Assembly (NCBI GenBank): GCA_008501785.1
Contig: QQUD01000961.1
Span: forward strand, 1 to 11,017
Source: Chloroflexota bacterium
Lineage (GTDB): Bacteria > Chloroflexota > Anaerolineae > Promineifilales > Promineifilaceae
DNA length: 11,017 bases
Reading direction: 5' to 3'
In this document: piece after piece, positions 8,130-11,017 of the stretch
Position numbering within the stretch: the stretch's first letter is position 1
How the letters are laid out: each line of letters starts with the position of its first letter
The notes under the pieces: model-generated
What the model was told of the DNA's origin: nothing
Database searches by the model: none
The model's input: only the letters and a program-made list of their open reading frames with translations
Made by a program: the position numbers and the translations under genes

Positions 8130-8233
8130 ATGAACCTGAAGCAATTAAATCGGTAATCGTAAAACATGGCACTTCAGGTTCATTAAGGCGTTTCAGATAG
8201 CTCGTTTTTTACCGATTTAATTATTGAAACGCC
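8130..8233. repeat. Interleaved triple inverted repeat (potential kissing hairpins or switch)
   Basis: Three perfect inverted repeats are arranged A-B-A'-C-B'-C'. A is ATGAACCTGAAG (8130-8141) with A' at 8172-8183 (12 bp). B is AATTAAATCGGTAA (8143-8156) with B' at 8209-8222 (14 bp). C is GGCGTTTCA (8187-8195) with C' at 8225-8233 (9 bp). A/A' and C/C' can form together as two hairpins with loops of 30 and 29 nt. B lies in the first loop and B' in the second, so the loops can pair with each other (kissing or pseudoknot), or B/B' can form instead and exclude both hairpins. The element fills almost the whole gap between the response regulator and the desuccinylase-like gene and ends 11 nt before that gene's ribosome site. 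A T6 run (8205-8210) overlaps the start of B'. Confidence 0.8.
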
Positions 8234-8244
8234 ATCAATTGTCT

Positions 8245-8249
8245 GGAGG
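8245..8249 (+). promoter_or_regulatory. Ribosome binding site of the desuccinylase-like gene
   Basis: GGAGG stands 5 nt before the ATG at 8255, fixing the start. It lies just downstream of the interleaved inverted repeats, so a fold change there could affect its access. Confidence 0.7.
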
Positions 8250-8254
8250 AAATC

Positions 8255-9226
8255 ATGCCAAATGTGCCAATTATTGAACAACTGAATATGCAACATATTG
8301 AACGGGGTCAGATTTCTCGTTTCTGGCTAGAGATCACACGCAGCGGATTAGGGAACCCGCTGCGTGTGCCTTTGTTGATTGCCCGTGGTTGGCAAGATGG
8401 GCCTGTGTTGGGTGTAACGGCCGTTGTGCATGGCAACGCTTTAAACGGATTACCTGTCGTGCGCCAACTGTTTCAACAGGTAGACATCGACAATTTGCGC
8501 GGCACGATTATTGGCATACCCGTCATGAATATGCCCGCTTTTATGCGTCAACAGAGGCTTTTTCTGGATGGCACAGATTTGAATCAGATCATGCCCGGTC
8601 GCCAGGGTGGCAGCATGAGCGAAATGTACACCTTTCGCTTGATGGATCGCATTATTCGCCACCTTGATTACCTGGTTGATGTGCAAACGGCCGATTTTGG
8701 ACAAACAACTGCCTATTTTGTACGTGCCGACACAACTTTGACAAAACCAGCCATCACAGCGCGTCTGCTTAATCCAGACGTCATCTTGCATGACCCAGGC
8801 GAAGAAGGGACGTTACGGCGTGCGGCAACAGAGATGGGTATTCATGCAATAACGGCCGTTGTGGGTGGTTCACACCAATTTCAGCAGGATAGGATAGGCC
8901 TCGTTCGTGCAGGGTTGTTAAATTTGCTGATTCATCTCGATATGCAAGATGGCGAAATTGAGTCATGGAAAACACCGCTTGAATACCGGCACGCTTACTG
9001 GATATATACCCAGCAGGCAGGTATTTTGGAAGTTTTCCCCGAGGTAGGCGACAAAGTGAAACACAAACAAATCATTGGTCGCTTGACGACGGTCTTTGGC
9101 GATCTCATTCGTGAATATACCGCTCCCAGTATAGGAATCGTTTTAGGTAAAAGCGTGAATCCGGTCTGCAATGCAGGCGGCCGTATTCTTTATTTGGGAG
9201 TTCCCAAGCCACAAAATGGCAATTAA
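8255..9226 (+). CDS. Succinylglutamate desuccinylase/aspartoacylase-fold protein, catalytic residues lost
   Basis: 323-residue protein of the AstE/aspartoacylase family (M14-like zinc amidohydrolase fold). The framework is clear: TAVVHGNALNGLPVV (55-69), GTDLNQIMPGRQGGSMSE (106-123), LVDVQTADFG (140-149), GIHAITAVVGG (195-205), and a C-terminal beta-barrel (about 243-316) with VGDKVKHKQIIGRL and EYTAPSIGIVLGKS. Active members have HGxE, DLNR, DLHT and a catalytic Glu in the ITxE segment. Here the Glu after H59-G-N is Ala62, the DLNR Arg is Gln111, the DLHT His is Gln144, and the catalytic Glu is Val202. Only H59 of the usual set remains, so hydrolase activity is unlikely; a binding or regulatory role is inferred. 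The reading frame is intact with a strong GGAGG site, so it is not a decaying pseudogene by the usual signs. Its stop is 20 nt before the Usp gene, probably one transcript. Two AACGGCCGTT words lie inside, one over codon 202. Confidence 0.85.
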   Translation: MPNVPIIEQLNMQHIERGQISRFWLEITRSGLGNPLRVPLLIARGWQDGPVLGVTAVVHGNALNGLPVVRQLFQQVDIDNLRGTIIGIPVMNMPAFMRQQRLFLDGTDLNQIMPGRQGGSMSEMYTFRLMDRIIRHLDYLVDVQTADFGQTTAYFVRADTTLTKPAITARLLNPDVILHDPGEEGTLRRAATEMGIHAITAVVGGSHQFQQDRIGLVRAGLLNLLIHLDMQDGEIESWKTPLEYRHAYWIYTQQAGILEVFPEVGDKVKHKQIIGRLTTVFGDLIREYTAPSIGIVLGKSVNPVCNAGGRILYLGVPKPQNGN

Positions 9227-9236
9227 TTTAGGATTT

Positions 9237-9241
9237 GGAGG
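9237..9241 (+). promoter_or_regulatory. Ribosome binding site deciding the Usp start
   Basis: GGAGG lies 5 nt before the ATG at 9247. The in-frame TTG at 9235-9237 overlaps this site, so the ATG is the true start. Confidence 0.75.
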
Positions 9242-9246
9242 AAAAC

Positions 9247-10128
9247 ATGTTTCAATATAAACGTATTTTAGTTCCGCTAGATGGCTCTCGCAGGGCTGAG
9301 ACGGCATTGCTGCCTGCTTTACTGTTATCAAAGGCTTTTTCTGCTGAAATCACCTTGCTGCGGGTCGTGCCCACGCTCAAACTGGTGGCACCTTTTGTAC
9401 AAGTCGAGCTGTCCTCTAAAGAGGCACAGGCTGACCACAAAAGGCAGGCTAGCAATTATTTGAAAGGGCTGCGCATGGTGAATAAGGAAGAGGGTGTTGT
9501 GATGAAAACGGCCGTTTCCACCGGACGCGCCGCCGCAGGCATTATCCAATATGCCCAGGAAAACGAGACCGATCTGATCGTTCTGGCCAGTCATGGTGGC
9601 ACCGGCATGGGGCGCTGGCGTTATGGTGAAATAGCCATGAAATTGCTCCTCAGTGCGCCTTGTTCAACCCTGGTTGTGCGCAGCGATGACGACCATCAAC
9701 CACTCCAATTCAAACGCATAATGATTCCGCTTGATGGTTCTGAAGAAGCTGAGAGGGCCATCGAGCCAACCACCGCCATTGCTACGCAAATGGACGCTGA
9801 AATCATCATGGTTCGTGTGACAGCACCCATTCAAAAGGCTGTAGGCGTAGAAAACGCCAAAGCATTCGCATCTCAAATAAAAAATCAAGTTGAACGCTAT
9901 TTACAAACGGTGCGCAAACGATTTGAAGGTACGCAGGCTACTATCAACACACAAGTTGAATCTGGACCTGTGGCCCAATCTATATTAACCTATGCACAAG
10001 ACGATCAAATTGATTTAATCGCGCTGACTGCACATGGCGCTTCAGGAGAGGAGGCGGTGTCGCCACTCGGTGGTGTCGCCGACAAGGTTTTGCGAGGGGC
10101 CAAACAAGCGGTCATGATCATAAGATAA
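9247..10128 (+). CDS. Tandem-domain universal stress protein (UspA family)
   Basis: 293-residue soluble protein with two Usp domains in tandem (about 1-146 and 154-293). Each opens with the beta-1 nucleotide-loop signature: ILVPLDGSRRAE (7-18) and IMIPLDGSEEAE (158-169). Each closes with the family's C-terminal block: TDLIVLASHGGTGMGRWRYG (108-127) and IDLIALTAHGASGEE (255-269). In ATP-binding Usps the block reads Gx2Gx9G followed by Ser or Thr; here domain 1 has Ala first and Glu128 after the last Gly, and domain 2 has Gly-Gly after a longer loop, so ATP binding by either half is doubtful. Usps act in survival under nutrient, energy, osmotic or oxidative stress, usually through unknown partners. 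The gene follows the desuccinylase-like gene by 20 nt and is likely in its operon. One AACGGCCGTT word encodes Thr-Ala-Val near residues 88-90. Confidence 0.95.
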   Translation: MFQYKRILVPLDGSRRAETALLPALLLSKAFSAEITLLRVVPTLKLVAPFVQVELSSKEAQADHKRQASNYLKGLRMVNKEEGVVMKTAVSTGRAAAGIIQYAQENETDLIVLASHGGTGMGRWRYGEIAMKLLLSAPCSTLVVRSDDDHQPLQFKRIMIPLDGSEEAERAIEPTTAIATQMDAEIIMVRVTAPIQKAVGVENAKAFASQIKNQVERYLQTVRKRFEGTQATINTQVESGPVAQSILTYAQDDQIDLIALTAHGASGEEAVSPLGGVADKVLRGAKQAVMIIR

Positions 10129-10136
10129 TGAAAACC

Positions 10137-10199
10137 ATTTTCCCGGAAACTGAAAAGCATTTTGCTTTCGAGAGAATACAAATAAGTTTCCGGGAAAAT
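10137..10199. repeat. 15-bp perfect inverted repeat downstream of the Usp gene
   Basis: ATTTTCCCGGAAACT (10137-10151) is exactly complementary to the sequence at 10185-10199. The 33-nt loop holds a small hairpin AAAGCA/TGCTTT (10154-10159 and 10163-10168). It begins 8 nt after the Usp stop and ends 46 nt before the MscS start. It could stabilise or end the upstream transcript, but no T-run follows the stem, so a standard intrinsic terminator is not clear. Confidence 0.65.
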
Positions 10200-10245
10200 T
10201 TGCATGAAAATTTATGTGACAAAGTATTTACAGAGGGGTTGACTG

Positions 10246-11017
10246 ATGATTGAAGCCATTACCAGTTGGGTGCAACAAAATTTGCAAATCAATTCTGCTG
10301 TGCAAGGCAAACTGCTCGGAACGTTTGCAATATTAGTGCTGCTGTTGCTGTTACGTCCACTGGTCATTGCCCTCGTCAGTCGCCGCACTGATGACAGCTC
10401 TATTTTGTACCGTTGGCGCAAGGGGTCAGAGTATTTAACCTTATTGCTTGGTGTACTAGTGATCAGCCGTATTTGGCTAACAGATACGCGGTCGATGGCG
10501 ACTTACCTGGGTTTGCTCTCGGCTGGTCTGGCTATTGCGCTGCAAGACCCCATTGCAAATTTTGTGGGGTGGTTTTTTCTCATTTGGAGACGACCGTTTG
10601 AAGTTGGCGACCGTATTCAAATCGGGGATCAGGCTGGTGACGTGATCGACATTCGCTTTTTCCAGTTTACCCTGATGGAAATTCGGAACTGGGTGAATGC
10701 CGATCAGAGCACCGGTCGCGTGCTGCATCTTCCCAATAAAAAGGTTTTTAATGATGGGATTGCTAATTATAGCAAGGGGTTTGCCTACATCTGGCATGAG
10801 ATTCCGGTTGAAATAACGTTTGAAAGCGACTGGCAAAAGGCAAAAGTGATATTGCAAACGATTGCAGAACGCCATACCACTCATTTAAGTGGAGATGCAC
10901 GCGAACGAGTGCGTGAGGCGGCGCGTCGATATATGATGAACTTTGAAAATCTGACACCGATTGTTTATACTAAAGTGAACGCCAGTGGTGTCATGCTCAC
11001 TTTACGCTATCTGTCAG
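10246..11017 (+). CDS. MscS-family mechanosensitive ion channel, 3' end cut by window edge
   Basis: First 257 residues of a small-conductance mechanosensitive channel, which opens under membrane tension to release solutes during hypo-osmotic shock. N-terminal helices lie near 24-45 and 64-78. The pore helix region is TYLGLLSAGLAIALQDPIAN (86-105) with the usual Gly/Ala pattern, and the start of the soluble beta domain is RRPFEVGDRIQIGDQAGDV (115-133), followed by ...HLPNKKVFND (162-171). The frame stays open to the last base. The ATG at 10246 follows an AGAGGGG run (10232-10238) by 7 nt. It lies 117 nt after the Usp gene with a 15-bp inverted repeat between, so co-transcription is uncertain. 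It differs from the five-repeat membrane protein at 4250-5740, which lacks this beta domain. It contains no ACGGCCGT word in the visible part. Confidence 0.95.
   Translation, partial: MIEAITSWVQQNLQINSAVQGKLLGTFAILVLLLLLRPLVIALVSRRTDDSSILYRWRKGSEYLTLLLGVLVISRIWLTDTRSMATYLGLLSAGLAIALQDPIANFVGWFFLIWRRPFEVGDRIQIGDQAGDVIDIRFFQFTLMEIRNWVNADQSTGRVLHLPNKKVFNDGIANYSKGFAYIWHEIPVEITFESDWQKAKVILQTIAERHTTHLSGDARERVREAARRYMMNFENLTPIVYTKVNASGVMLTLRYLS

Larger units (their letters stand above)
112..9516. repeat. Highly iterated palindrome AACGGCCGTT (dispersed)
   Basis: Span of a dispersed word, not a continuous element. Exact AACGGCCGTT starts at 112, 1189, 2062, 5228, 6489, 7306, 7899, 8416, 8851 and 9507. 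The core ACGGCCGT occurs also at 1004, 2572 and 4267, making 13. One-mismatch cores lie at 2438 (GCGGCCGT), 3517 (TCGGCCGT), 8687 (ACGGCCGA) and 9177 (GCGGCCGT). Chance would give about 0.01 decamers and 0.2 cores in 11 kb at even base composition. All 13 cores are in coding sequence and 10 are read as Thr-Ala-Val. It resembles in behaviour the HIP1 octamer of cyanobacteria, but the word differs. Confidence 0.9.

Noticed and set aside
9235..9246. TTG start for the Usp gene
   Set aside because: The TTG overlaps the GGAGG ribosome site that serves the ATG at 9247.
10137..10199. Classical Rho-independent terminator for the Usp gene
   Set aside because: The stem is long and perfect but has a 33-nt loop and no U-run after it, so it is listed as an inverted repeat only.
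7362..10213. 13-nt word TGCATGAAAATTT shared at 7362-7374 and 10201-10213, each next to an intergenic palindrome
   Set aside because: About one such match is expected by chance in a window of this size, more in AT-rich gaps, and the surrounding bases do not match.
1..11017. CRISPR array, tRNA, rRNA, insertion sequence or transposase
   Set aside because: I found no regularly spaced repeats, cloverleaf, rRNA-like stretch or transposase motif on either strand. The short repeats present are described separately.

Overview
The window is a membrane-transport and stress-response neighbourhood from a bacterium. No feature fixes the species. Two things make a Chloroflexota (Anaerolineae-like) origin my best guess, at low to moderate confidence: a very dense palindromic word, AACGGCCGTT, scattered through the coding sequence, and the mix of gene families. 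This is inference from general familiarity, not a database match.

Layout. The left half is read on the minus strand. In transcription order it holds a five-fold-repeat membrane protein of the mechanosensitive-channel-associated 'conserved TM helix' type (5740 to 4250), a NhaA-type Na+/H+ antiporter (4103 to 2724), and a P2-type cation-transporting ATPase that starts 35 nt after the antiporter stop and runs off the left edge (2688 to 1). A 567-base stretch without a gene (5741-6307) separates these from the plus-strand half. That half holds an AI-2E-family (UPF0118) permease (6308-7318), a NarL/FixJ-type response regulator (7453-8121), a succinylglutamate desuccinylase/aspartoacylase-fold protein that has lost its catalytic residues (8255-9226), a tandem-domain universal stress protein (9247-10128), and the first 257 residues of an MscS-family mechanosensitive channel (10246 to the right edge).

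Working together. Na+/H+ exchange, P-type cation pumping, two mechanosensitive-type membrane proteins, a permease, a universal stress protein and an orphan response regulator suggest a region for ion, osmotic and general stress homeostasis. Only nhaA with the ATPase (35 nt gap) and the desuccinylase-like gene with the Usp gene (20 nt gap) are spaced tightly enough to argue for co-transcription.

Non-coding structure is the most striking part. (1) AACGGCCGTT occurs 10 times exactly, and its core ACGGCCGT 13 times, all inside genes and mostly read as Thr-Ala-Val. (2) The 133-nt gap before the desuccinylase-like gene carries three perfect inverted repeats in the interleaved order A-B-A'-C-B'-C', which can be drawn as two hairpins whose loops are complementary over 14 nt. 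(3) The gap before the response regulator holds a 49-nt element that folds into a nearly fully paired three-way junction. (4) Two more gaps (4104-4249 and 10129-10245) hold perfect inverted repeats of 11 and 15 bp. I saw no tRNA, rRNA, CRISPR array, transposase or insertion sequence.
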